This document shows positions 9,112-17,333 of a stretch of DNA of 64,000 nt, in pieces. Every line of letters starts with the position of its first letter. Position 1 is the stretch's first letter. The translations under genes were made by a program, and so were the position numbers. The stretch spans positions 2,728,001-2,792,000 of the forward strand of contig NZ_CP035913.1 in the NCBI RefSeq assembly GCF_004209755.1, given 5' to 3'. Source of the DNA: Pseudoduganella lutea. GTDB lineage: Bacteria; Pseudomonadota; Gammaproteobacteria; Burkholderiales; Burkholderiaceae_D. The notes under the pieces were generated by a model. It was not told the DNA's origin, ran no database searches, and saw only the letters and a list, made by a program, of their open reading frames with translations.

Positions 9112-10167
9112 ATGAAGAAACCCTTGGTTGCCCTGGCCCTGACCGCCGCTTTCGGCAGCGCGGCCGCCCAGTCTTCCGTGACCATCTACGGCACCATCGA
9201 CGCAGGCATTCAGCGCACCACCCACGCGCCCAACGATGCAACGCAGGTGACCCGGCGCGATAACAACAAGCTGGGCTTTCGTGGTGTCGAAGATCTCGGC
9301 AATGGCCTGAAAGCGCTGTTTCAGCTGGAAATTCGCTACGACCCCGATACCGGCGCCCTTGAAAACAATGTGCGCCCCCTGTTCCAGGGCCAGAGCCGCG
9401 TCGGCCTGCAGGGCGCGTTCGGTACCGTCCGCATCGGTCGCGGGCTGACCGCCTACCAGGAATCCTCGGTCGCGTTCGAACCGTGGTCCGGCTTGCCCAA
9501 CGTGGCCGGCTACCAGACCGACCTGCACGTGGCCGGCTACACGAGCGATCCGCTGAGCGTGGCCGGCAATTCGGCGAACCGCTTCTCGAACGCCGTGTTC
9601 TACAACACCCCGGTCATGAACGGCTTCCAGGTCAACGTGTCGGTGGCCACCAAGGAAGGCAACAATAGTCCGGCCGTCATCGGCAAGGGTACCGCCGCCG
9701 CGCCGCAATATGCCGCCAATGCCCAGGCATCGGCCAACCCCTATTCCGTCAGCGCCACGTACACCAACGGCCCGTTTGCCGCGATGCTGGGCGCCGAGCG
9801 CAACGCCATCGAAACGAAGATGTGGTCGGTCGCGGCGTCGTACAAGCCGGTACCCGACCTGAAACTGATGGCCTCCTACCAGCGCCAGGACCAGGGTCAC
9901 ACGCAGTGGATCAACGAGAATATCCGCGCCTGGGTACTGGGCGCCAATTACACGGTCGGCCCGAACAAGTTCATTGCCGGCTATGGCCAGAAAGACCCGG
10001 ATGGCGTGATCAAGACCAAGCAGGCTTCCGTCGGCTATGAGTACAGCCTGTCGCCACGGACTTACCTGTATGTCGACCTGTCCGTCAAGAAGACGCCGTT
10101 CGTCGTGACCGCCACCAACGATGTCACGCGCAAGCATTACGCGCTGGGCGTGCACCACAATTTCTAA
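9112..10167 (+). CDS. Outer-membrane porin, Gram-negative porin family (Burkholderiales type)
   Basis: 351 aa including a signal peptide of about 20 residues (MKKPLVALALTAAFGSAAA, cut before QSSVTIYG). The mature protein begins SSVTIYGTIDAGI, the standard first beta-strand of this porin family, followed by NKLGFRGVEDLGNGLKALFQLE. It ends in YALGVHHNF, with a terminal phenylalanine for BAM-dependent assembly. The ATG at 9112 is chosen over the upstream frame because it gives a clean signal peptide and has a ribosome-binding site. It is likely a general diffusion pore, monocistronic, and followed by a strong terminator. Confidence 0.95.
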   Translation: MKKPLVALALTAAFGSAAAQSSVTIYGTIDAGIQRTTHAPNDATQVTRRDNNKLGFRGVEDLGNGLKALFQLEIRYDPDTGALENNVRPLFQGQSRVGLQGAFGTVRIGRGLTAYQESSVAFEPWSGLPNVAGYQTDLHVAGYTSDPLSVAGNSANRFSNAVFYNTPVMNGFQVNVSVATKEGNNSPAVIGKGTAAAPQYAANAQASANPYSVSATYTNGPFAAMLGAERNAIETKMWSVAASYKPVPDLKLMASYQRQDQGHTQWINENIRAWVLGANYTVGPNKFIAGYGQKDPDGVIKTKQASVGYEYSLSPRTYLYVDLSVKKTPFVVTATNDVTRKHYALGVHHNF

Positions 10168-10192
10168 GTTCGTCAGCAGAGTGCGAGGGAGA

Positions 10193-10228
10193 AGCGCTCC
10201 GGGGCAGTTTTCCGGAGCGCTCTTTTTT
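10193..10228 (+). terminator. Rho-independent terminator after porin
   Basis: A 10-bp stem AGCGCTCCGG/CCGGAGCGCT with a 9-base loop is followed by C and six T residues, 25 bases after the porin stop. Confidence 0.93.
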
Positions 10229-10276
10229 ACTGGCCCGTCGGGTAGAATGTTGCTTGCTTTTTTTAAAGTGACAACA

Positions 10277-10948
10277 ATGACCGCTATCCTGGATTCCTCG
10301 GCTGTCGCGCAATACCTGACAGACCATCCCCATTTCTTTGAAGAACATGCAGGCCTGCTGGGCGACGTCCGGTTGTCCAGCCCGCTGACCGGCCGCGCCG
10401 TGTCGCTGCAGGAACGCCAGATGGAAGTCATGCGCGAGCGATACAAGGCGCTGGAATTGCGCCTGGCCGAACTGAACCGGCATGCGCAGGAAAACCAGGC
10501 CATCGCCAACCGCTTCCATGGCTGGAACCAGGCGCTGCTGCGCGAGCGGGACGTGGCGGCCTTGCCGCGGGCCGTGACCGAAGGGCTGAAGAAGGAATTC
10601 AACGTACCGGCGGCCACGCTGCGCCTGTTCGGCGTGGCGCCGGCCCATGCCGACGAATGGTTTGCCGCTGGGGTATCGGACGATGCGCGCCTGTTCGCCA
10701 ACGGCCTGCTCACGCCCTACTGCGGCAGCAACAACGATTTCGAAGCCGTGCGCTGGCTCGACGATGCGGGCTCGATCAAGTCCGCCGTCATCGTGGCACT
10801 GCGCCAGCCGGGCTCCAAGGGGCCGGCATTCGGCCTGCTGATCATGGGTTCGCCCGACGCGGAACGCTTCACGTCGCTGATGGCCACCGATTTCCTGGTG
10901 CACATCGGTGAAACCGCCAGCGTGGCGCTGGCACCGCTGCTGGCCTGA
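10277..10948 (+). CDS. DUF484 family protein
   Basis: 223 aa from the ATG at 10277. The upstream open frame overlaps the porin end and terminator and is rejected. The N-terminus (VAQYLTDHPHFFEEHAGLL) is the standard DUF484 opening. A helical, probably coiled-coil segment (about 50-85, MEVMRERYKALELRLAELNRHAQ) precedes a GAF-like C-terminal domain ending FLVHIGETASVALAPLL. The biochemical role is unknown. The family is usually found next to xerC, as here, where xerC starts 2 bases after this stop. Confidence 0.88.
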   Translation: MTAILDSSAVAQYLTDHPHFFEEHAGLLGDVRLSSPLTGRAVSLQERQMEVMRERYKALELRLAELNRHAQENQAIANRFHGWNQALLRERDVAALPRAVTEGLKKEFNVPAATLRLFGVAPAHADEWFAAGVSDDARLFANGLLTPYCGSNNDFEAVRWLDDAGSIKSAVIVALRQPGSKGPAFGLLIMGSPDAERFTSLMATDFLVHIGETASVALAPLLA

Positions 10949-10950
10949 CC

Positions 10951-11910
10951 ATGACAGCCCCGGGCGGCAAGGCTGGCTGGCCTGCTTCCTGGCTGCGGCA
11001 CCTGGCCACGCAGCGCAAGCTGTCGGCACGCACGGTCGATGCTTATGGCCGCGACGTGGCCGAGCTGGCCGCACTCTCCGGCGACCAGGAATGGACCGCC
11101 ATTTCGCATGCGGACATCCGCCGCTTCACGGCCAGGCTGCATGCCGGCGGCCAGGAACCGCGATCGATCGCCCGCAAGCTCTCCGCCTGGCGTGGCTTTT
11201 TCGACTGGCTGGCCGAACAGACCGCACTGGCCGCCAATCCCGTCGAGGGCGTGCGCGCACCGAAACGCGCCAAACTGCTGCCGAAAGCCCTGTCGGTCGA
11301 CGATGCGGTACAACTGGTGTCCACCCCTGCGCGTCCCGCATCGGCACCTGTTCCCGCTGAACTGTGCAACAGCGCCATGTTCGAACTGCTGTATTCCAGC
11401 GGCTTGCGGGTCTCGGAATTATGCGGGCTCGACCTGCAGTTCAGGAAAGCGGAAGGCCACGCCGCCGCTTCGGCAGGATGGCTCGAGCGCGACAATGCCG
11501 AAGTCGTCGTGACCGGCAAGGGCAACAAGATGCGCCGCGTGCCGGTCGGCAAGGCCGCGCTGGCGGCGATCGATGCCTGGCTGCACGTGCGCCCGGTGCC
11601 GGCCGACGGCAGTGCCGCGCTGTTCGTGAGCGAGCGCGGCAGCAGAATGTCGCCACGCGTGGTGCAAATGCGCCTGAAGCGGCATGCGCTTGCCACCGGC
11701 GCACCGATGCATGTGCACCCGCACATGCTGCGCCATTCGTTTGCCTCGCACGTGCTGCAATCGTCCGGCGACCTGCGCGCCGTGCAGGAAATGCTGGGAC
11801 ACGCCAGCATTACATCCACCCAGGTCTATACCGCGCTGGATTTCCAGCACCTGGCCGAGGTGTACGACAAGACCCATCCCCGTGCAAAAACCGACAAGGG
11901 AACAAGCTGA
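10951..11910 (+). CDS. xerC: Tyrosine recombinase XerC
   Basis: 319 aa. With XerD it resolves chromosome dimers at dif during division. The N-terminal SAM-like domain includes LSARTVDAYGRDVAEL. The catalytic domain shows R in SSGLRVSELCGL, K in TGKGNKMR, the HPHMLRHSFASH box and GHASITSTQVYT with the nucleophilic tyrosine. It lies in the conserved DUF484-xerC pair with no integrase-like neighbours, so this is the housekeeping enzyme and not a mobile-element integrase. XerC is chosen over XerD from context. Confidence 0.93.
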   Translation: MTAPGGKAGWPASWLRHLATQRKLSARTVDAYGRDVAELAALSGDQEWTAISHADIRRFTARLHAGGQEPRSIARKLSAWRGFFDWLAEQTALAANPVEGVRAPKRAKLLPKALSVDDAVQLVSTPARPASAPVPAELCNSAMFELLYSSGLRVSELCGLDLQFRKAEGHAAASAGWLERDNAEVVVTGKGNKMRRVPVGKAALAAIDAWLHVRPVPADGSAALFVSERGSRMSPRVVQMRLKRHALATGAPMHVHPHMLRHSFASHVLQSSGDLRAVQEMLGHASITSTQVYTALDFQHLAEVYDKTHPRAKTDKGTS

Positions 11911-12010
11911 TACACATCAATTGTGCGATTGGACAGGGCAATTGGAATTCCGGCATAATCGATCGATTCTCATTTTGGCAACCCGTTTTATCAACGGCCG
12001 CTGCACCGAT

Positions 12011-12070
12011 TCGGCAAAGAATCAGTAAGACTCAGTAAGATCCCGCAAGATTCCGCAAGACTCCGCAACG
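12011..12070 (+). repeat. Six near-identical 10-bp tandem repeats
   Basis: Six consecutive 10-base units: TCGGCAAAGA, ATCAGTAAGA, CTCAGTAAGA, TCCCGCAAGA, TTCCGCAAGA, CTCCGCAACG. The array ends 14 bases before the first ATG of the GTPase gene. The period equals one turn of DNA. The units do not resemble the Zur palindrome. The array could be a slippage product or a phased protein-binding array. Confidence 0.8.
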
Positions 12071-12084
12071 ATTTGGCAACTGAC

Positions 12085-13143
12085 ATGGCAATGATTCCGA
12101 CTACCATCCTGACCGGCTTCCTTGGCGCCGGCAAAACCACGCTGTTGAACCGCATCCTGCGCGAACAGCACGGCATGCGCATCGCCGTGATCGAGAACGA
12201 ATTTGGCCAGGAAAACATCGACAACGAAATCCTCGTGCAGGAAAGCCGCGAGCAGATCGTCGAAATGAACAACGGCTGCATCTGCTGTACCGTGCGTGGC
12301 GACCTGATCATCGGCCTGTCGGACCTGGCGAAGAAGCGCGCCGCCGGCGAGATCGCGTTCGACCGCGTCGTCATCGAAACGACCGGCCTGGCCAATCCCG
12401 GCCCTGTCGCGCAAACGTTCTTCATCGACGAGGAAGTGGGCAGCCATTACATGCTCGATGCGATCGTGACCGTGGTCGATGCCCGCCATGCGATGCAACA
12501 GCTCGATGCCAATGAGGAAGCGCAGCGCCAGGTGGGCTTCGCGGACAAGATCCTGCTGTCGAAAACCGACCTGGTCGATGCCGCCGCGATCGGGGAACTG
12601 ACGGCGCGCCTGAAGCGGATCAACCCGCGCGCGCCGATCGGCCGCTCGGATTTCGGCAACGCGCCGATTACCGAGGTGCTGGACCTGAAAGGTTTCAACC
12701 TGAACGAGAAACTGGAGATCGATCCGGATTTCCTGGCTGCCGAAGAGCACGATCATGATCATGACCACCATGATCACGACCACGAGCATGGCGAGCACTG
12801 CGACCACCCGAGCCATGCGCATGGCCACGGACACGGGCATCATACGGACGAGATTTCCGCCTTTGCCTTCAAGAGCGAGCGCCCGTTCGATTCGGCGAAG
12901 CTCGACGAATTCCTGGGTGGGCTCGTGAATGTGTATGGTCCTCGCATGTTGCGCTACAAAGGCGTATTGTGGATGCAGGGTGCCGAGCGCAAGGTTGTTT
13001 TCCAGGGCGTGCACCAGTTGATGGGCAGCGATCTGGGCGCCAAGTGGGGCGAAAATGATGTGCGCGGCAGCAAGATGGTGTTTATCGGCAAAAATCTACC
13101 GAAAGACATCTTTATTCGCGGTTTGGAACAATGTCTGGTATAA
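12085..13143 (+). CDS. COG0523 (CobW/ZNG1-type) GTPase, probable zinc metallochaperone
   Basis: 352 aa from ATG 12085; ATG 12091 is an equally possible start. The Walker A motif GFLGAGKTTLLN is near the N-terminus, and NNGCICCTVRGDL contains the CXCC metal-binding motif that defines the family. A long histidine-rich stretch lies at about residues 219-255, just before the C-terminal CobW domain (AFAFKSERPFDSAKLDEFL). The family delivers metal, often zinc, at the cost of GTP. The neighbour is a DksA without a zinc-binding cysteine set, which fits a zinc-economy theme. No Zur operator was found by eye; six 10-bp repeats precede the gene. Confidence 0.88.
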   Translation: MAMIPTTILTGFLGAGKTTLLNRILREQHGMRIAVIENEFGQENIDNEILVQESREQIVEMNNGCICCTVRGDLIIGLSDLAKKRAAGEIAFDRVVIETTGLANPGPVAQTFFIDEEVGSHYMLDAIVTVVDARHAMQQLDANEEAQRQVGFADKILLSKTDLVDAAAIGELTARLKRINPRAPIGRSDFGNAPITEVLDLKGFNLNEKLEIDPDFLAAEEHDHDHDHHDHDHEHGEHCDHPSHAHGHGHGHHTDEISAFAFKSERPFDSAKLDEFLGGLVNVYGPRMLRYKGVLWMQGAERKVVFQGVHQLMGSDLGAKWGENDVRGSKMVFIGKNLPKDIFIRGLEQCLV

Positions 13144-13301
13144 ACTAACCCGGTTTTTGTGGGGCCGCGTCCGGTCCAGGCCAAGCGGCCACCCGGCTGG
13201 AATTTGAAAAACTCTGTCGTATCGAAGGTAAGCGAAGTCATGACCAAAACAAATAAGACCCCGCGGAAGCGCCTATCCTCACCGATGAAGAAATCCTCGC
13301 G

Positions 13302-13679
13302 ATGAGCGACAAGGACTACATGAATCCGGCGCAGCAGGCGTTCTTCAAGGCCAAGTTGCAGGCCCTTGAAAAGGAATTGCTGAAAAATGCCGGCGAAACC
13401 ACGGAACACCTGCGTGAAACCGTGCTGGTGCCCGATCCGGCGGACCGCGCCACGATCGAAGAAGAGCATGCACTGGAACTGCGCACCCGCGATCGCGAAC
13501 GCAAGCTGCTGAAGAAAGTACAGCAATCGATCGTTGCGATCGACAGTGGCGAATATGGCTGGTGCGAAGAAACCGGCGAGCCGATCGGCATTCCCCGCCT
13601 GATCGCCCGCCCGACGGCCACGCTGTCGCTGGAAGCGCAGCAGCGGCGCGAGCTGAAACAGAAACTGTACGGCGACTGA
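13302..13679 (+). CDS. dksA: RNA polymerase-binding protein DksA, single-cysteine type, apparent N-terminal frameshift
   Basis: The intact frame from ATG 13302 gives 125 aa. DksA binds the RNA polymerase secondary channel and works with ppGpp. The core is clear: YMNPAQQAFF, VPDPADRATIEEEHALELRTRDRERKL (coiled coil with the tip DPADRA) and GEYGWCEETGEPIGIPRL. Of the four zinc-finger cysteines only one remains (WCEET); the others are T, S and A. The same frame is open upstream to 13257 and reads EAPILTDEEILA, but has no start codon. A good start (ATG 13240, MTKTNKT) lies in another frame; adding one C to the C4 run at 13259-13262 joins them into a 146-aa protein. The break may be a sequencing error. 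Confidence 0.9.
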   Translation: MSDKDYMNPAQQAFFKAKLQALEKELLKNAGETTEHLRETVLVPDPADRATIEEEHALELRTRDRERKLLKKVQQSIVAIDSGEYGWCEETGEPIGIPRLIARPTATLSLEAQQRRELKQKLYGD

Positions 13680-13695
13680 CCCGCCCTCTTCCCAT

Positions 13696-13723
13696 AAAAA
13701 AGCATGCCGTGGCATGCTTTTTT
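13696..13723 (+). terminator. Bidirectional terminator after dksA
   Basis: The 13-bp inverted repeat AAAAAAGCATGCC/GGCATGCTTTTTT has a 2-base centre and a T run. It starts 16 bases after the dksA stop. Confidence 0.9.
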
Positions 13724-13819
13724 GTTGCCTGTCTTATTTGCTGTCTTATTCTCTGCGTGATTTCCAGCCCTGCTTCTGCCGTATTGGGCTCGTGCTTACC
13801 GCTCGGCTACACTAGCAAG

Positions 13820-15121
13820 ATGGGACTCTTTTCCCTCTTCCGTAAAGATAAACCGATCGTCGACGATGACGAGGTCTATGCCCGCCTGGCCGCCGACAGC
13901 GCACTACAGCGCCAGGACGCCGCATCGACGCCGCCCGTCGACCTGGACCTGCAGCGCGATATTGCCCGCGCCACCATCCTGAAGATCGATGCGATCGAGG
14001 CCGCCATGGCGGCCGACATGTTCGACGAACCGGCATTTCGCCGCCCGCCGCGCCGCGCTGCCGCGCCGGCCGCCACGGATGTGTCCAATGGCCCCGTGAC
14101 CGAGCTGCTGGACGACGACGAACTCCCGGCCGAAGCGGCCGCCGCTGAACGCGCGCCGGTGGTCGAGGAAGCGGCAATCCTGTATGCCAATGGCCAGCCG
14201 GACGAAGCCTGCCAACTGCTGGCCGGCGCCGTGGGCGCGCGCCCTGCAACCGACCGCACCGCCTGGTGGATGCTGTTCGACCTGTATGGCGCGTTGCACC
14301 GCCAGGAGGCGTTCGACAGCCTGTCGATCGACTACGCCAGCACGTTTGAAACGTCGCCGCCGCCGTGGAACCCGGTGTTGCCGGACACCATCCATTCCTA
14401 CAGCGGCTTCGCGCCAACCGTGGCACTCGCCGGCGTGCTGGACGAAAACGCTGCCGCGCAGATCGACCGGATTCGGGTTGCCGCCGACGGCGCCGCCGTG
14501 CTGCGGCTGGATTTTTCCCGGGTGACCAGTGTCGAACCCGGTGGCTGCGCGCTGCTGCACGACGCCCTGCGCACGGTGCGGCAACGCGAACTCATGCTGG
14601 CAGGCGCGGAAGAGTTGCTGGCGCAAGTGCGTTCCATCATCGACGTGGGCCGGCGCGACGAAGGCGAAGCGCCATGGCTGCTGATGCTGGAACTGCTGCG
14701 CCTGCTGAACCGTGAAAAGGCGTTCGAAGAAGCCAGCATGGATTACTGCGTGACGTTCGAGGTATCGCCGCCGTCCTTCACGCCGCCCGGCAAGGTCGCC
14801 AGCACGCCGCGGCAAGTGGCGGGCCCGGCAACGGACCGCTACCTGCTGCCCCATGTAATCGAGGGCGATGCCGGCGAAGTGTGGTCCAGCATCCGTGCCC
14901 ATGCCGAACATGCGTTCGCGCAAGGCACCTCGCTCGTGTTCGACTGCTCGCGACTGGTACGGATCGACTACGCGGCGGCCGGGCACCTGTTCGCGCTGCT
15001 CCAGCAGTTGGCCGGCCCCGGCAACCGGATCGATTTCCGCGAGCTGAACCATTTGGTCGCGGCATTGTTCCGGCTGCTGGGTTATGCCGACGTGGCGCGG
15101 TTGTTCCCGCACCGTTACTGA
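13820..15121 (+). CDS. Two-STAS-domain protein with internal duplication, function unknown
   Basis: 433 aa from ATG 13820; the longer frame overlaps dksA and its terminator. After a charged, disordered N-terminus (about 1-110) the protein repeats a two-part unit. Helical segment 1 (about 114-184) has the motif HRQEAFDSLSIDYASTFETS and helical segment 2 (about 265-325) has NREKAFEEASMDYCVTFEVS. Each is followed by a STAS-like domain (about 192-265, with LRLDFSRVTSVEPGGCALL, and about 340-433, with LVFDCSRLVRIDYAAAGHLF). STAS domains bind partner proteins or ligands in anti-sigma and lipid-transport systems. No signal peptide. TTGGGC-17/18-TACACT lies directly before the ATG, but no ribosome-binding site is evident. 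Role unknown. Confidence 0.75.
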   Translation: MGLFSLFRKDKPIVDDDEVYARLAADSALQRQDAASTPPVDLDLQRDIARATILKIDAIEAAMAADMFDEPAFRRPPRRAAAPAATDVSNGPVTELLDDDELPAEAAAAERAPVVEEAAILYANGQPDEACQLLAGAVGARPATDRTAWWMLFDLYGALHRQEAFDSLSIDYASTFETSPPPWNPVLPDTIHSYSGFAPTVALAGVLDENAAAQIDRIRVAADGAAVLRLDFSRVTSVEPGGCALLHDALRTVRQRELMLAGAEELLAQVRSIIDVGRRDEGEAPWLLMLELLRLLNREKAFEEASMDYCVTFEVSPPSFTPPGKVASTPRQVAGPATDRYLLPHVIEGDAGEVWSSIRAHAEHAFAQGTSLVFDCSRLVRIDYAAAGHLFALLQQLAGPGNRIDFRELNHLVAALFRLLGYADVARLFPHRY

Positions 15122-15156
15122 ATATCCTGCCACAGCACCGCCGAGAATTTATCCTA

Positions 15157-15185
15157 CTTGCAATTTTCTGGTGGAGTCCCCATTT
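15157..15185 (+). promoter_or_regulatory. Sigma-32 (heat-shock) promoter for hslVU
   Basis: CTTGCAA (15157-15163), 14 bases, then CCCCATTT (15178-15185). This fits the RpoH consensus CTTGAAA-N13-17-CCCCATNT with one mismatch. It lies 30 bases before the hslV ATG, where a heat-shock protease operon would be expected to have it. Confidence 0.85.
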
Positions 15186-15214
15186 TTGCGGCTGGCGTAT
15201 TATTTGAGGCAATT

Positions 15215-15751
15215 ATGGAACAATTTCACGGCACTACCATCCTCTCCGTCCGGCGCGGCAACCAGGTTGCCCTGGGTGGCGACGGTCAGGTAACGCTGGG
15301 CAATATCGTCATGAAGGGCTCGGCCCGCAAGGTGCGCAAACTGTACCAGGGCAAGGTCCTGTGCGGCTTTGCCGGCGGTACCGCCGATGCCTTCACGCTG
15401 CTGGACCGCTTCGAAGCCAAGCTGGAGAAACACCAGGGCAACCTGCTGCGCGCCTCGGTCGAGATGGCCAAGGATTGGCGCACCGACCGCGTGCTGCGCC
15501 GGCTCGAAGCGATGCTGCTCGTGGCCGATGCGCAATCCACGCTGATCATCACCGGCAATGGCGACGTGCTGGAGCCGGAAGACGGCATCGGCGCGATCGG
15601 TTCCGGCGGCGTCTATGCGCAGTCAGCCGCCAAGGCACTGTTCGAGAATACCGAAATGGCGCCCGCCGAGATCGTGAAAAAATCGCTGACGATCGCGGGC
15701 GAACTGTGTATTTACACGAACCTGTCGCACATCATCGAAACGCTGGATTAA
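15215..15751 (+). CDS. hslV: ATP-dependent protease subunit HslV
   Basis: 178 aa. This is the peptidase core of the HslVU (ClpQY) protease, a dodecamer in the cytoplasm. The catalytic threonine is T7, in [11 protein letters not shown], so six residues (MEQFHG) must be removed, unlike E. coli HslV where the threonine follows Met1. [11 protein letters not shown] and [16 protein letters not shown] are family signatures. The ATG at 15215 is chosen because it sits 30 bases behind the sigma-32 promoter; the frame upstream includes that promoter. hslU follows after 9 bases. Confidence 0.97.
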   Translation: MEQFHGTTILSVRRGNQVALGGDGQVTLGNIVMKGSARKVRKLYQGKVLCGFAGGTADAFTLLDRFEAKLEKHQGNLLRASVEMAKDWRTDRVLRRLEAMLLVADAQSTLIITGNGDVLEPEDGIGAIGSGGVYAQSAAKALFENTEMAPAEIVKKSLTIAGELCIYTNLSHIIETLD

Positions 15752-15760
15752 GGCAAAAAC

Positions 15761-17095
15761 ATGAATATGACCCCGCAGGAAATCGTCGGCGAACTGGACA
15801 AGCACGTCGTTGGCCAGGGCAAGGCCAAGAAAGCCGTGGCGATCGCGCTGCGCAACCGCTGGCGCCGGCAGCAGGTCGAGGAACCTCTGCGCCATGAAAT
15901 CACGCCAAAGAACATCCTGATGATCGGCCCGACCGGTGTCGGCAAGACCGAGATCGCGCGCCGGCTGGCCAAGCTGGCCGATGCCCCGTTCATCAAGGTG
16001 GAAGCCACCAAGTTCACGGAGGTGGGTTACGTGGGCCGCGACGTGGACACGATCATCCGCGACCTGATCGACATCGGCATCAAGCAGACGCGCCAGGCCG
16101 AGATGATCAAGGTACGCGCCCGTGCCGAGGATGCGGCGGAAGACCGCGTGCTCGACATCCTGCTGCCGCCGCCGCGCGACTTCGGGTTCTCGGCGAGCAA
16201 CGACGCGCCGGCCGAGAAGGACACCACGCGTCAGACGTTCCGCAAGCGCCTGCGCCAGGGCGAACTCGACGACAAGGAAATCGAGATCGAACTGGCCGAG
16301 CAGGGGCCGCAGATGGAAATCATGGCGCCGCCCGGCATGGAAGAGATGACGGAGCAGATCAAGTCGATGTTTGCCGGCGTGGGCGGTAATCGCAAGAAAG
16401 CCCGCAAGATCAAGATCCGCGAAGCGATGAAGCTGCTGCTCGATGAGGAAGCCGCCAAGCTCGTCAACGAGGACGAGATGAAGCAGAAGGCAATCCAGAA
16501 CGTGGAGCAGAACGGCATCGTGTTCCTGGACGAGATCGACAAGATCGCGTCGCGCTCCGAATCGGGTAGTGCCGACGTGTCGCGCGCCGGCGTGCAGCGC
16601 GACCTGCTGCCGCTCGTCGAAGGCACCACGGTGAACACGAAGTACGGCATGATCAAGACGGACCACATCCTGTTCATCGCATCGGGCGCCTTCCACCTGG
16701 CCAAGCCATCGGACCTGATCCCGGAACTGCAGGGCCGCTTCCCGATCCGCGTGGAACTGGAATCGCTGTCGATCGCCGATTTCGAGCGTATTCTCACCAG
16801 TACCGACGCTTGCCTGACACTGCAGTATGCGGCGCTGCTGGCCACGGAAGGCGTGACACTGGAGTTCGCGCCGGACGGCATCACGCGGCTGGCCGAGATT
16901 GCGTTCCAGGTCAACGAGCGCACCGAGAACATCGGTGCCCGCCGCCTGTACACGGTGATGGAAAAGCTGCTGGAAGAGATCTCGTTCTCGGCCTCCGATG
17001 CGGGCGACAAGCACATTGTCATCGATGCAGACTACGTGAACCAGCGGCTGGAAGCGCTGTCCGTCAACGAAGACCTGTCGCGCTACGTACTGTAA
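15761..17095 (+). CDS. hslU: HslVU protease ATPase subunit HslU
   Basis: 444 aa, normal length. This AAA+ unfoldase feeds substrates to HslV. The N-terminus [19 protein letters not shown] is standard. Walker A is GPTGVGKT (56-63), Walker B is [12 protein letters not shown], and the C-terminus ends in LSRYVL, the tail that docks into HslV. The intermediate (I) domain spans about residues 110-245. A second ATG two codons in is also possible. It is the second gene of the heat-shock operon. Confidence 0.98.
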   Translation: MNMTPQEIVGELDKHVVGQGKAKKAVAIALRNRWRRQQVEEPLRHEITPKNILMIGPTGVGKTEIARRLAKLADAPFIKVEATKFTEVGYVGRDVDTIIRDLIDIGIKQTRQAEMIKVRARAEDAAEDRVLDILLPPPRDFGFSASNDAPAEKDTTRQTFRKRLRQGELDDKEIEIELAEQGPQMEIMAPPGMEEMTEQIKSMFAGVGGNRKKARKIKIREAMKLLLDEEAAKLVNEDEMKQKAIQNVEQNGIVFLDEIDKIASRSESGSADVSRAGVQRDLLPLVEGTTVNTKYGMIKTDHILFIASGAFHLAKPSDLIPELQGRFPIRVELESLSIADFERILTSTDACLTLQYAALLATEGVTLEFAPDGITRLAEIAFQVNERTENIGARRLYTVMEKLLEEISFSASDAGDKHIVIDADYVNQRLEALSVNEDLSRYVL

Positions 17096-17112
17096 CGAGC
17101 GTCAATCGAGCA

Positions 17113-17316
17113 ATGGCAAACAAGGCACTGGCAACCCGGCAAAAGATGCGGCTCCGCGTGGAGCCGTCACAGGCTTACACGAAGCCCCGCAACCCGTTCG
17201 CCGCGCTGGCAAAGGCGCGCGCGGCGGGACCGCACGAGCGTAGCAAGTCCGCCGAACGCCAGGCCGCCAAGGTGGCCATTGCCAAGGCAAAGCTGAAGCC
17301 TGACCCGGACGAATAG
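17113..17316 (+). CDS. Small basic protein, unknown function
   Basis: 67 aa, rich in Lys, Arg and Ala (MANKALATRQKMRLRVEP at the N-terminus and AKVAIAKAKLKPDPDE at the end), with no membrane segment or cysteine. It starts 17 bases after hslU and could be read on the same heat-shock message. The base composition by codon position looks like that of coding neighbours. It is not recognised; nucleic-acid binding is conceivable from charge alone. The ribosome-binding site is weak. Confidence 0.55.
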   Translation: MANKALATRQKMRLRVEPSQAYTKPRNPFAALAKARAAGPHERSKSAERQAAKVAIAKAKLKPDPDE

Positions 17317-17333
17317 CACCGGTACATGAAGCA

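Noticed and set aside
12000..12100. Zur-binding site before the COG0523 GTPase gene
   Set aside because: The region holds 10-bp direct repeats and no TGTTATAxxATAACA-like palindrome.
13782..13812. Leaderless promoter for the STAS gene (TTGGGC-17/18-TACACT)
   Set aside because: Only partial matches to both hexamers; mentioned in the gene entry but too weak for its own feature.
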